NCBI GenBank assembly: GCA_039812125.1
Contig: JBDHZV010000082.1
Coordinates: 1 to 12,594, forward strand
Direction of reading: 5' to 3'
DNA: 12,594 nucleotides
Source of the DNA: Prado023 sp039812125
GTDB lineage: Bacteria; Actinomycetota; Actinomycetes; S36-B12; CAIYMF01
Of the stretch, positions 1 through 8,284 are shown piece by piece. The position numbers and the translations under genes were made by a program. The notes under the pieces were generated by a model. That model did not search any database and had not been told where the DNA came from. It worked only from the letters and a program-made list of their open reading frames with translations. Position 1 is the stretch's first letter, and every line of letters starts with the position of its first letter.

Positions 1-2183
1 GCGGGCGCAGTGACCGCCGGCGGACCGGTCCGCGCTGCGCGGAGACCGCCCAGCCCCGCGACCACCAGGGCGCACGGGACGACCGCCCGGCCCGCGGGCC
101 GCAGCAGCAGCTCGCGGACGCCGGTCGGACCGAGCAGGCCGGTCGGGCCCGGGCGGTGGGCGAGCATCCCCATGCGGTTGGCCGACAGCACGACCCAGGC
201 GATCGCGACGGCGACCGCCAGGGCCACGAGTGTGGACCCGAGAGCCAGGGGCCACCAGCGGCGCGGCAGCAGGCCGACGGCCACGACACCGGCCACCGCA
301 CCCGCGACGAGCATGCCCGACTCGACTGCCCGGCCGAGGGCCACGGCCAGGGCGTCCGACTGGCGCACCCGAGGGTCCAGCACCTCCCCGGCAAGGAGCA
401 CTCCCAGCGGCAGGAGCCCGGCGATCACCCCGGCACCCAGCCCGGGCAGGACCACCGGTGACGGCGACGGAACGGTCCGGGCAGCCTCCGGCTCGGCCGG
501 CAGGTCCCCGGGCAGCGTGGGCCCCCGATCCCGCCAGAACCACCCGGCCATCGGTGACCCCGATCGCAACCGCCGCCACGCGAGGATCGGCGGGCCCAGC
601 AGCAGCGCGAGGAGCACCAGGGGAGCACCGACGGCTCCCCCGCCCAGCACCAGGGCGGGCAGCAGCGCCCACACCGGCACCTCCATCGCGGCCCCGGGCC
701 CGAGCGCCGCCAGCAGCAGGAGCGCCTGTGCGCCGGCCGCCAGCCACACGACAACCATGACGCTGGTCGCGGCGACGTGGGCGAGCACGTTCCCCACGGC
801 CCCGCCCCGGCTCCTCACCGCGGCGGTGACCCCGAGCCGGGCGGTCGCCGTGACCCATTGGGCCAGCAGCACGCCGACCCCGACCATGGCCGCGGCCCAC
901 ACCCCGTACCCGGCCCAGCCGGCAGCGTCCGACGCGACGCCGCCGACGGCCGCCTCGATGGACAGCAGGGGCGCCACGGCCAGGCCCACCCCGGCACCGA
1001 CGCCGAGCGGTGCCGCGGCCGGTCGGGAGCCGTCGCGGACGACCTCGACGAGGGCGACCCGCCAGGCGACCAGGCACAGCACCGCGGCCAGCAGGGGGGC
1101 CACGAGCAGTGCCGCCACGGTGAACGACGCCGTCGTCGGCAGCACGAGGTAGGCCAGGTCGGCCAGGCTGGCGAACGCGGTGCCCGTGGCGATCCCCGCC
1201 CCGAGCGCCACCCAGCCCGACGCCGAGAACAGCCCGTCCGGGTCGGCCAGCAGCGCGCGCCGCTGGTCCGGTCGTGGGTGCAGGCGCAGGGCGCCGGGAC
1301 GCCGCCACCCCGGGCGCGCGCGCACCGGGCGGTCCCCCGTCGCGAGCAGCCGGTCCAGCGCAGGACCCGACCCCCACTCGTGGGCGCGGGCGTCGGCGTA
1401 GAGCTCCCGGGTGCGCAGCAGCGCGGTGATGCTCATTCCGACCAGCAGGGCCAGCGCGACCGTGCGCCACCCCAGCCGCAGCAGGTAGGCCGCGTCGCGG
1501 GTCGCGAAGGACACGACGACCGGGGACAGGGCGACGACGACGAACGACCACCAGGCGCAGATCGCGTAGCCGGTCCACCGCACGTCGCGGTCTGCCACGT
1601 GACCGAGCTCATGGCGGACCACCGCGTCGAACGCCGGCGGGTCCAGCACCTGCGTGACGACCAGCCCGCCCGACAGGCCCAGGCGCATCCGGCGACCGGC
1701 CCCGTAGGCGAACCCGGCTACCGCCGGGTCGGTGGCGGCCACCCGGAGCAGCGGGACCGGGCGCACCCCCGCCGCGTCCGCGAGCCCCTCCACCGCGGCG
1801 CGCAGGGGCGCCGACTCGGGGTCGTCCAGGGCGACCAGGTGGCGCCGCCGCTCCCGCCACCCCGGCCAGGTGCGGTACAGCGCCCACGCCACGACGAGGA
1901 CGGCCAGGACGCCGAGCAGCACGGCCCCGGCCTGTTCCCGGGACACGTCGGCCCGGCACGCCTCACCCCGCCCGAGCAGCGCGTCGAGGGCCTCGCTGGT
2001 CACCACCTGGTCGGTGCCCGCCCGATCCATGCACGCCACGACCACGTCGAGGAAGGTCCGGCCACGGATCAGGAACCACATCGCCTGGAACAGGTAGAGG
2101 CTCGCGGCGACCACCGCCGCCAGCACCAGCGCGAACCGCAGCGACGTGTCGCTGGGCAGGGCGCCGGGCCGCAGCGGGCGCAT
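1..2183 (-). CDS. M48-type polytopic zinc metallopeptidase, 3' end outside the window
   Basis: This frame is open from an ATG at 2183 to the window edge (727 codons, no stop). It carries HELGH at residues 191-195, the HExxH zinc site, within FDAVVRHELGHVADRD. Downstream is RTRELYADARAHE, whose Glu260 fits the third zinc ligand and whose following Asp is the usual M48 helix residue. The protein is strongly hydrophobic: one membrane segment near residues 18-41, another near 84-106, two more after the zinc site (about 205-250), and many from about 310 to 720. The loop between the first two segments has two cysteines. M48 peptidases (HtpX/Ste24 relatives) cleave membrane or envelope proteins; the substrate here is unknown. 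The start lies 9 bases after the stop of the upstream small gene and has only a weak ribosome binding site, suggesting translational coupling. The family call is firm; the role is inferred. Confidence 0.88.
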   Translation of the reverse strand, partial: MRPLRPGALPSDTSLRFALVLAAVVAASLYLFQAMWFLIRGRTFLDVVVACMDRAGTDQVVTSEALDALLGRGEACRADVSREQAGAVLLGVLAVLVVAWALYRTWPGWRERRRHLVALDDPESAPLRAAVEGLADAAGVRPVPLLRVAATDPAVAGFAYGAGRRMRLGLSGGLVVTQVLDPPAFDAVVRHELGHVADRDVRWTGYAICAWWSFVVVALSPVVVSFATRDAAYLLRLGWRTVALALLVGMSITALLRTRELYADARAHEWGSGPALDRLLATGDRPVRARPGWRRPGALRLHPRPDQRRALLADPDGLFSASGWVALGAGIATGTAFASLADLAYLVLPTTASFTVAALLVAPLLAAVLCLVAWRVALVEVVRDGSRPAAAPLGVGAGVGLAVAPLLSIEAAVGGVASDAAGWAGYGVWAAAMVGVGVLLAQWVTATARLGVTAAVRSRGGAVGNVLAHVAATSVMVVVWLAAGAQALLLLAALGPGAAMEVPVWALLPALVLGGGAVGAPLVLLALLLGPPILAWRRLRSGSPMAGWFWRDRGPTLPGDLPAEPEAARTVPSPSPVVLPGLGAGVIAGLLPLGVLLAGEVLDPRVRQSDALAVALGRAVESGMLVAGAVAGVVAVGLLPRRWWPLALGSTLVALAVAVAIAWVVLSANRMGMLAHRPGPTGLLGPTGVRELLLRPAGRAVVPCALVVAGLGGLRAARTGPPAVTAP

Positions 2184-2192
2184 CAGCCGGGC

Positions 2193-2675
2193 CTAGGTCC
2201 GGGTGGCCAGGGTGGACACGATGGCGTCGGCCAGCCGCTCGGCCTGGTCCGCGGGCAGCGCCAGGGACGCGGCCTCGATGCGGGCCGTCTCGGCGATCAG
2301 CCGCAGCTGCTCGGGGCTCAGCGGGTCGGTGTGGACCTCGGTGGGCCCGGCGGCACCGGTCGGGCGACGCATGAACCACGCGGTGATCCGGCTGGCGAGG
2401 CTGTCGCCGGCGCTGTCGCCGAGCTTCTCGGACAGCCGTCCGAGGATCCGGCGCACCAGGTCCAGCGCGAACGGGGTGACCAGGACGACCGCGGCCTCGG
2501 CGCCGAACCCCAGCACCTCGTCGCGGGGGTGGGTCGCGGCCAGCGTCCCGGCCGGGTCGGCCCGGTAGCGCGCGGCCGTGGCCGCGAACAGCGGGAGCTC
2601 GGCGGGCGAGATGTCGGCGACGACCTGGCGGGCCAGGGCCTCCACCGCTGCGTCACGGACCGTGGGATCGCTCAC
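2193..2675 (-). CDS. Hypothetical protein (160 aa) paired with the M48 peptidase
   Basis: I do not recognise this family. The start is GTG at 2675 with GGGAGG about 4 bases upstream; the stop is TAG. The protein is Ala/Leu-rich and mostly helical by composition. A moderately hydrophobic stretch at about residues 55-72 contains AAVVLVTPFALDLV and is followed by the basic run RRILGRLSEK. A second basic patch, ITAWFMRRP, lies near residues 97-104, and the C-terminal third (about 118-160) looks like an amphipathic helical pair. There is no signal peptide and only one weak membrane-segment candidate, so it could be a peripheral membrane or soluble adaptor. It precedes the M48 gene by 9 bases on the same strand, so the two are probably co-transcribed and may act together. 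That link is inference from spacing. Codon use matches the neighbours. Confidence 0.8.
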   Translation of the reverse strand: MSDPTVRDAAVEALARQVVADISPAELPLFAATAARYRADPAGTLAATHPRDEVLGFGAEAAVVLVTPFALDLVRRILGRLSEKLGDSAGDSLASRITAWFMRRPTGAAGPTEVHTDPLSPEQLRLIAETARIEAASLALPADQAERLADAIVSTLATRT

Positions 2676-2695
2676 TGTGCCTCCCGGGGAGCAGG

Positions 2696-2730
2696 TCCCT
2701 CGACGGTACTGCGCCGTTCCCGTCGAGGGA
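2696..2730 (-). terminator. Hairpin after the glutamate dehydrogenase gene (terminator or attenuator-like)
   Basis: The arms at 2696-2706 and 2720-2730 are perfectly complementary over 11 bp (TCCCTCGACGG with CCGTCGAGGGA), with a 13-base loop. The hairpin lies between the dehydrogenase stop (2776) and the GTG start of the next gene (2675), all read on the minus strand. No U-tract follows, as is common in high-GC actinobacteria, so termination is a proposal rather than a demonstrated function. A second, overlapping fold is possible: GTTCCC at 2716-2721 pairs with GGGAAC at 2727-2732 around a 5-base loop. The two folds share bases and cannot coexist. Confidence 0.5.
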
Positions 2731-2775
2731 ACAGGGAAGCCTTCCCCACCCGCCGACCCGCGGCCGGTTGGTCGG

Positions 2776-5700
2776 TCAGCGCCCCAGCGCGAGCGTGCGG
2801 ATCACCCGCAGCGCGACCGACAGCGTGACGAGGTCGAAGGTCTCCGCCTGGCCGACCTCGGTGAGCGTCGCCCGGGCTCGCCGCAGTCCCTCGGCGTTTC
2901 GCCGCTCCCAGGTCAGGACCCGTTCGATCGGCGATCCGTCGTCCGGGGTGGCCCGGATCACCCGGTGGGTGAGGGCCGCCAGGGCGCCGTACAGGTCGCT
3001 GCGCAGCGCGGCCCGGGCCAGCGCCGACCACCGGTCGTCGCGCGGCAGCGCGGTGATCCGCACCAGGTAGCGGTCCACCTCGAAGCGCTCGGAGATCGTG
3101 AAGTACAGCCGGGCGACATCCTCGGGATCGGCGGCGTTGCGCCGCGCCACCTCGACGACGTCGAGCAGGCAGAACACGTCCAGCAGCGCGGCGACCTCAC
3201 CGGCCAGCGCCGGGGGCGCCCCCACCGAGACCAGCTCACGGGCGCGGCGGTCCAGCCGCTCCCGCTCGACACCGATCAGCATCGAGGGGATCGACCCGGA
3301 CAGCGCCCGCACCGGTCCGGCCATCCGGCGCACCTCGCCCAGGACGTCGAGCCGGCCACCGCGGTACTGCAGGAACCAGCGCGTGGCGCGGTCCAGCAGC
3401 CGCTCGACGTCCATCCGCAGGGCGTTCAGCGCGGCAGCGGGCACCTGGCCCTCATGACCCTCGATGCGGGCCCACAGCCCGGGCAGGTCGAACACGTCCC
3501 GGGCGGCGGCGAACGCCCGGGCGACCTCGGGCAGGGTCGCGCCGGACTCCTCCGTCGCGCGCAGGGCGTAGGTGAGCCCGCCGCGGTTGACCAGCTCGTT
3601 GGCCAGGCCCGTCGCGATGATCTCCCGGCGCAGCGGGTGGCGCTCGAGCAGGTCGGGGAACCGCTCCACCAGGGTGGCCGGGAAGTAGGCACCCAGCCAG
3701 GGGGCGGTGAACGCCTCGTCGGGGATCGTGGAGGCGAGCAGGGCGGCCTTGAGGTCCAGCTTCGTGTGCGCGCTGACGACAGCCAGCTCCGGGGACGTCA
3801 GGCCCCGACCCTCACCGGCCAGCGCGGCCAGGGCGGAGTCGCTGGGCAGCGCCTCGAGGGAGCGGTCCAGCCCCGCCGTTCGCTCCAGCGAGGCGATCAG
3901 CCGGGCCAGGGCGGGAACCAGCCCGGCGCCCGCGAACTCCTTGAGGTGGATCAGGACGTTCTGCTCCACGTTGTCGCGCAGCACCAGCGCGGCGACCTCG
4001 TCGGTCATGGCGGCCAGCATCGCCCTGCGCCCGGGCCGGTCCAGCCGGCCCTCCGCGGCGGCGAGATCGAGCAGGATCTTGATGTTCACCTCGTGGTCGG
4101 AGGTGTCGACCCCGGCGGAGTTGTCGATGGCGTCGGTGTTCAGGGTCACTCCGCTGCGGGCGGCCTCGATGCGGCCCCGCTGGGTCAGGCCCAGGTTGCC
4201 CCCCTCGCCGACCACCCGGGCCCGCAGCTGCCGGCCGTCGATCCGGATGGCGTCGTTGGCCCGGTCGCCGGCCTCGGCGTGGGTCTCCCCCGAGGCCTTC
4301 ACGTACGTCCCGATGCCGCCGTTCCACAGCAGGTCCACCGGGGCCATCAGGATCGCCCGGATCAGCTCCGCCGGTGTCAGCGCCGTCACGTCGACGCCCA
4401 GGCCCAGCACGGCGCGGACCTGCGGGCTGATGGGCACCGACTTCGCCGACCGGGGGTGCACGCCGCCCCCGGGTGAGATCAGCGCCGGGTCGTAGTCCGC
4501 CCACGACGAGCGGGGCAGGCAGAACAGCCGCTGTCGCTCCCGGTGGGAGTCCAGCGGGTCCGGGTCCGGGTCCAGGAACACGTGGCGGTGGTCGAACGCC
4601 GCCACGAGGCGCATCGTCGTCGACAGCAGCATCCCGTTGCCGAAGACGTCGCCACTCATGTCGCCGATCCCGACTGCGGTGAACGCCGACCCCTCGATGT
4701 CGCGGCCCAGCGCCCGGAAGTGGGCCCGGACCGACTCCCACGCGCCGCGCGCGGTGATCCCCATCGCCTTGTGGTCGAACCCCTCCGAACCGCCGGAGGC
4801 GAAGGCGTCGCCGAGCCAGTACCCGTACCCGGCCGCGACCTCGTTGGCGATGTCGGAGAAGGTCGCGGTGCCCTTGTCGGCAGCCACCACCAGGTACGGG
4901 TCGTCCCCGTCATGGCGCACCACCCGGGGTGGGGGCACCACCGCGCCGGCGACGCGGTTGTCGGTCAGGTCCAGCAGGGACCCGACGAAGTCGCGGTAGG
5001 CGCCCACTGCCTCGGCCAGCCACGCCTCCCGGTCGGACGGGTCCGGGAGGGCCTTGGCATAGAACCCGCCCTTGGCTCCCACCGGCACGATGACGGCGTT
5101 CTTCACCGCCTGGGCCTTGACCAGCCCGAGGATCTCGGTGCGGAAGTCCTCCCGCCGGTCCGACCAGCGCAGCCCGCCGCGGGCGACCCGGCCGAACCGC
5201 AGGTGCACCCCCTCGACCCGCGGGGAGCACACCCAGATCTCGAACGCGGGCCGGGGCTCCGGCAGCTCACGGATGGCCGCCGGGTTCAGCTTGAGCGCGA
5301 GCGCGGGACGGTCGGGCTGGAAGTGGTTGGTGCGCAGCGTCGCCCCCACCAGCCCCAGGAAGGAGCGCAGTATCCGGTCCTGGTCGAGGCTGGCCACCGC
5401 GTCGAGCCGGGTGAGGACCTCGGCGCGCAGGGCCTCGGCGGCAGCGTCCCGGTCGCCCTCGAAGTCCGGGTCGAACCGGGTGAGGAACAGCTGCACCAGC
5501 AGCCCCGCGATCTGCGGGTTGGCCAGGACCGCCGCCTCGACGTACTCCTGGCTGAACGCCGAGCCGGCCTGCCGCAGGTAGCGCGCGTAGGCCCGAAGCA
5601 CGCTGATCCGCCGCCAGTCCATCGCGGTCGCGCCGACGAGGGCGTTGAACCCGTCCCGCTCGCAGCGGCCCTCCCAGCACGCCAGGAACGCGTCCTCCCA

Positions 5701-7584
5701 CGCGGGCGCCACCAGGTCGCGACGTTCGGCCGCGGCCATCCGCAGCCCGATGTCGAACACGAACACCGGCGCGGCGGTCCCGGCGTCGTCGACGCGCACC
5801 AGCTCGAACGGGCGCTCCGACACCACCTGGGCGCCCAGGCTGGTCAGCACCGGGAGCACCTGGGCCAGCGGGAAGTCGCTGCGCGAGTAGAGCCGCAGGC
5901 GCGCGTTGGCCTGCGACCCGCCCCACTGCGACGGGGGCAGCAGCGCGACCTCGGTGGGCTGCGCGGGCGTCAGCCGGTCCAGGGCGGCGATGTCGAGGAC
6001 CGCCTCCTGGGGGGTGGCGCCGGCCCGGTAGGACTGCGGGAAGCCCTGCGGGAACCGGCGCAGGATGTCGTGGGCGCCGGACTCGGAGGTGCGCTCGACC
6101 AGCAGCTCGGCCAGGTCGTCCTCCCACGACCGGACGATCCGCGCGATCCCCGCCTCGAGCGCCGCGGCGTCCACCTGGGGGACGGGGACTCCCGCCGGCA
6201 TCCGCACCACGATGTGCAGCCGGGCCAGCACCGACTCGGTCACCCGGGCGGTGTAGTCCACCCCCTCGGCACCGAGCTGGTCGGCGAGGAATGCCTGGAT
6301 CCGCAGCCGGACGTCGGTGGTGTACCGATCCCTGGGCAGGTACACCAGGCAGGACAGGAACCGCTCGTACGGGTCGCGGCGGAGGAACAGCCGGGTCGCC
6401 CGCCGCTCCTTGAGGTTCAGGGCAGCCTCGGAGATGGCAACCAGCTCGTCGACCTCGATGGCGAACAGCTCGTCGCGCGGGAACGTCTCGAGGAACTGCA
6501 TGAGGTCCCGGCCGCTGTGGGAGGAGCGGCTGAACCCCAGGGCGATGCGCGCGGCGGTGACCTTCCGGTCGATGACCGGGATGCGGGCCACGGACTGCGT
6601 GTACGCCGAGGCGGAGAACAGCCCGATGAACCGGTGCTCCCCGATCACCCGACCACTGTCGTCGAAGCGCTTGACGCCGACGTAGTCCAGGTACACCGGG
6701 CGGTGCACGGTGGAGCGGCGGTTGGCCTTGGTCAGGATGAGCAGCCGGGGCTCCAGGGCCCGCCGGCGGACCTCGGGCGGCAGGTCCGCGAACGAGGTGG
6801 ACTCCGCCCGTTCGGAGCGGAGCAGCCCCAGGCCGCTGCCGGGCTCGCTGACCAGGGCCAGGTCCTCTCCGCCGTTGCCCAGGCCGGACAGGCCGTACTC
6901 CCGGTAGCCCAGGAACGTGAAGTGGTCGTCGGCGAGCCAGTTGAGCAGCGCCACGACCTGCTCGACCTCGTCGCGGGCGATCCCCCGCGGCGGGGAGACC
7001 ACCAGGGCTGCGGCCAGCTCGCGGGTCACCTCCACCATCCGCGGCCAGTCGGACACGGCCCTGCGCACGTCGGCCAGGACGCGCCGCAGGTTCTCGCCGA
7101 TGGCCTGGCGGGCTGCGGGCTCAGCCTGCCAGTCGACCTCGATGTGCATCCACGACTCGAGGATCCCGGCCCCCCGGCCCGGCTCGACGTCGCCGGCCGG
7201 TCCCGGGGACCCGGCCTCGACCAGGCGCCCGGCGTCGTCGCGGACCACGGCCACGATGGGGTGGACCACCAGGTGGATGCCCACCCCCAGCCGGTTGAGC
7301 TCGGCCGTGATCGAGTCGACCAGGAACGGGGAGTCGTCGGTGACCACCGTGACGACCGTGCGCCCGCAGCTCCACCCGTCGTGGGCCACCGAGGGGTTGT
7401 CGACCGCGACGAGGGCCAGCCCGAGCTGCCGGGCACCTGCGGCCGCCAGGAGGTGCTCGACGCACCCCACGACCGTCGCCGGGTCCCGGCTGGCCAGGTC
7501 CTGCGGGTCGAGGTGCCGGTAGAACAGGGCCGCCAGGTCGCGATCCCGCGCCGTCGGCCACGCGAACCCCTCGACGTACCCCAC
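2776..7584 (-). CDS. gdh: NAD-specific glutamate dehydrogenase, large (~180 kDa) type
   Basis: The enzyme oxidatively deaminates L-glutamate to 2-oxoglutarate and ammonium with NAD+ (EC 1.4.1.2), a catabolic cytoplasmic reaction. The product is about 1602 residues, in the range of the large NAD-GDH family. The N-terminal half has ACT-like regulatory segments (about residues 50-120 and further repeats to ~600). The catalytic core holds RWSDRREDFRTEILGL, then VKNAVIVPVGAKGGF at about 827-840; Lys828 and Lys838 correspond to the conserved active-site lysines of glutamate dehydrogenases. A glycine-rich nucleotide-binding stretch, GIGDMSGDVFGNG, lies near 975, and NSAGVDTSDHEVNIKI near 1155. The C-terminal part is helical. 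I chose GTG at 7584 because GGGAGG sits 5 bases upstream. A GTG at 7617 gives 1613 residues but has a poorly placed site. The gene is divergent from the DUF2505 pair. The symbol is generic. Confidence 0.95.
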   Translation of the reverse strand: MGYVEGFAWPTARDRDLAALFYRHLDPQDLASRDPATVVGCVEHLLAAAGARQLGLALVAVDNPSVAHDGWSCGRTVVTVVTDDSPFLVDSITAELNRLGVGIHLVVHPIVAVVRDDAGRLVEAGSPGPAGDVEPGRGAGILESWMHIEVDWQAEPAARQAIGENLRRVLADVRRAVSDWPRMVEVTRELAAALVVSPPRGIARDEVEQVVALLNWLADDHFTFLGYREYGLSGLGNGGEDLALVSEPGSGLGLLRSERAESTSFADLPPEVRRRALEPRLLILTKANRRSTVHRPVYLDYVGVKRFDDSGRVIGEHRFIGLFSASAYTQSVARIPVIDRKVTAARIALGFSRSSHSGRDLMQFLETFPRDELFAIEVDELVAISEAALNLKERRATRLFLRRDPYERFLSCLVYLPRDRYTTDVRLRIQAFLADQLGAEGVDYTARVTESVLARLHIVVRMPAGVPVPQVDAAALEAGIARIVRSWEDDLAELLVERTSESGAHDILRRFPQGFPQSYRAGATPQEAVLDIAALDRLTPAQPTEVALLPPSQWGGSQANARLRLYSRSDFPLAQVLPVLTSLGAQVVSERPFELVRVDDAGTAAPVFVFDIGLRMAAAERRDLVAPAWEDAFLACWEGRCERDGFNALVGATAMDWRRISVLRAYARYLRQAGSAFSQEYVEAAVLANPQIAGLLVQLFLTRFDPDFEGDRDAAAEALRAEVLTRLDAVASLDQDRILRSFLGLVGATLRTNHFQPDRPALALKLNPAAIRELPEPRPAFEIWVCSPRVEGVHLRFGRVARGGLRWSDRREDFRTEILGLVKAQAVKNAVIVPVGAKGGFYAKALPDPSDREAWLAEAVGAYRDFVGSLLDLTDNRVAGAVVPPPRVVRHDGDDPYLVVAADKGTATFSDIANEVAAGYGYWLGDAFASGGSEGFDHKAMGITARGAWESVRAHFRALGRDIEGSAFTAVGIGDMSGDVFGNGMLLSTTMRLVAAFDHRHVFLDPDPDPLDSHRERQRLFCLPRSSWADYDPALISPGGGVHPRSAKSVPISPQVRAVLGLGVDVTALTPAELIRAILMAPVDLLWNGGIGTYVKASGETHAEAGDRANDAIRIDGRQLRARVVGEGGNLGLTQRGRIEAARSGVTLNTDAIDNSAGVDTSDHEVNIKILLDLAAAEGRLDRPGRRAMLAAMTDEVAALVLRDNVEQNVLIHLKEFAGAGLVPALARLIASLERTAGLDRSLEALPSDSALAALAGEGRGLTSPELAVVSAHTKLDLKAALLASTIPDEAFTAPWLGAYFPATLVERFPDLLERHPLRREIIATGLANELVNRGGLTYALRATEESGATLPEVARAFAAARDVFDLPGLWARIEGHEGQVPAAALNALRMDVERLLDRATRWFLQYRGGRLDVLGEVRRMAGPVRALSGSIPSMLIGVERERLDRRARELVSVGAPPALAGEVAALLDVFCLLDVVEVARRNAADPEDVARLYFTISERFEVDRYLVRITALPRDDRWSALARAALRSDLYGALAALTHRVIRATPDDGSPIERVLTWERRNAEGLRRARATLTEVGQAETFDLVTLSVALRVIRTLALGR

Positions 7585-7630
7585 ACCCGCCTCCCGGTGC
7601 TCGGCTCCGCCGACCACCCTGTCACAGCCG

Positions 7631-7647
7631 GCACGGTCTTGCCGTGC
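7631..7647. repeat. Inverted repeat GCACGG-N5-CCGTGC upstream of the glutamate dehydrogenase gene
   Basis: Two perfect 6-base arms at 7631-7636 and 7642-7647 flank a 5-base centre. The repeat lies about 47 bases upstream of the preferred dehydrogenase start and about 124 bases upstream of the first DUF2505 gene, in the only shared intergenic region of the two divergent units. It could be an operator or a leader hairpin of the dehydrogenase transcript. No matching regulator is visible in the window. Confidence 0.35.
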
Positions 7648-7717
7648 AGTCCCGCACGACCCTCCGGGGCAGGCGGGGCCGCAGCCACGGACGCTGCGGC
7701 CGGCCGGAAGGTGCGCC

Positions 7718-7723
7718 TATAGT
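7718..7723 (+). promoter_or_regulatory. Candidate -10 element for the DUF2505 genes
   Basis: TATAGT matches the actinobacterial sigma-70-type -10 consensus at five of six bases and stands out in otherwise very GC-rich sequence. It lies 47 bases before the ATG at 7771, which would leave a leader of roughly 40 bases containing the AGGGAGA ribosome binding site. No convincing -35 hexamer is present at 17-18 bases upstream, so the call is tentative. The core CTATAG is palindromic and could also serve the opposite strand. Confidence 0.35.
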
Positions 7724-7770
7724 CCCCTCGAGGCGGATGCCGGTCGGCAGCCGCGGACTGAGGGAGAACG

Positions 7771-8265
7771 ATGGCCAGGAAGTTCAGCGGACAGATGCGC
7801 TTCGACGTCGCACCCGACGTGGTGTTCGCCGCCCAGTGCGACCCGGAGTACGTCGTCTGGAAGCACGAGCACATGGCCTCGTTCGACGTCAGCGCCCAGG
7901 TCGAGCACAGCGGGGCAGGCAGCCGCATCACGTCCTCCCGCAAGCTGCCGGCGGTCGTGCCCGCGGCGGCCAAGCCGTTCGTCGGCGACGCGATCACGGT
8001 CGACGAGGTGCACGTCTGGGGCGACGCCGACGCCGACGGCAGCCGCACGGGCACCGTGCAGGCGTCCTTCCCGGGGGCACCGATGTCGGTCAGTGGGACC
8101 CTGGCGCTGCGCCCCGACGGCGTGGGGTCGGTCCTCGCCGTCGACATCACCTCGAAGGCCTCGGTGCCGCTGGTCGGTGGCAAGCTCGAGGAGGTCGTGG
8201 GCGAGCAGTTCATGCGGGCCCTGCGCAAGGAGGAGCAGATCGCTCCCCAGTGGTTCGACGCCTGA
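7771..8265 (+). CDS. DUF2505 domain protein, first of a tandem pair
   Basis: The product has 164 residues, and nearly all of it corresponds to the actinobacterial DUF2505 family, a relative of the SRPBCC/START-like ligand-binding fold. It begins MARKFSGQMRFDVAPDVVFAAQ, the opening strand and helix typical of that fold, and ends with the long helix after ASVPLVGGKLEEVVGEQF, the family's most recognisable segment. There is no signal peptide or membrane segment, so it should be cytoplasmic. The molecular function of DUF2505 is unknown; the fold suggests binding of a small hydrophobic ligand, which is inference. The ATG is preceded by AGGGAGA at a good distance. The second paralogue starts 19 bases after the stop, so the two are almost certainly co-transcribed. 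Confidence 0.88.
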   Translation: MARKFSGQMRFDVAPDVVFAAQCDPEYVVWKHEHMASFDVSAQVEHSGAGSRITSSRKLPAVVPAAAKPFVGDAITVDEVHVWGDADADGSRTGTVQASFPGAPMSVSGTLALRPDGVGSVLAVDITSKASVPLVGGKLEEVVGEQFMRALRKEEQIAPQWFDA

Positions 8266-8284
8266 TCCGGCCCGAGGAGCACCG

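Noticed and set aside
777..4476. Long plus-strand open frames (777-2828 and 2578-4476)
   Set aside because: They lie opposite the M48, small-protein and dehydrogenase genes and have the Arg/Gly/Gln-rich composition of GC-driven shadows. They also cross real intergenic gaps and start codons.
4543..7722. A 1059-codon open frame on the plus strand opposite the glutamate dehydrogenase gene
   Set aside because: The product is Gly/Arg/Pro/Gln-rich low-complexity sequence with no domain, typical of antisense frames to a high-GC gene. The minus-strand enzyme explains the region fully.
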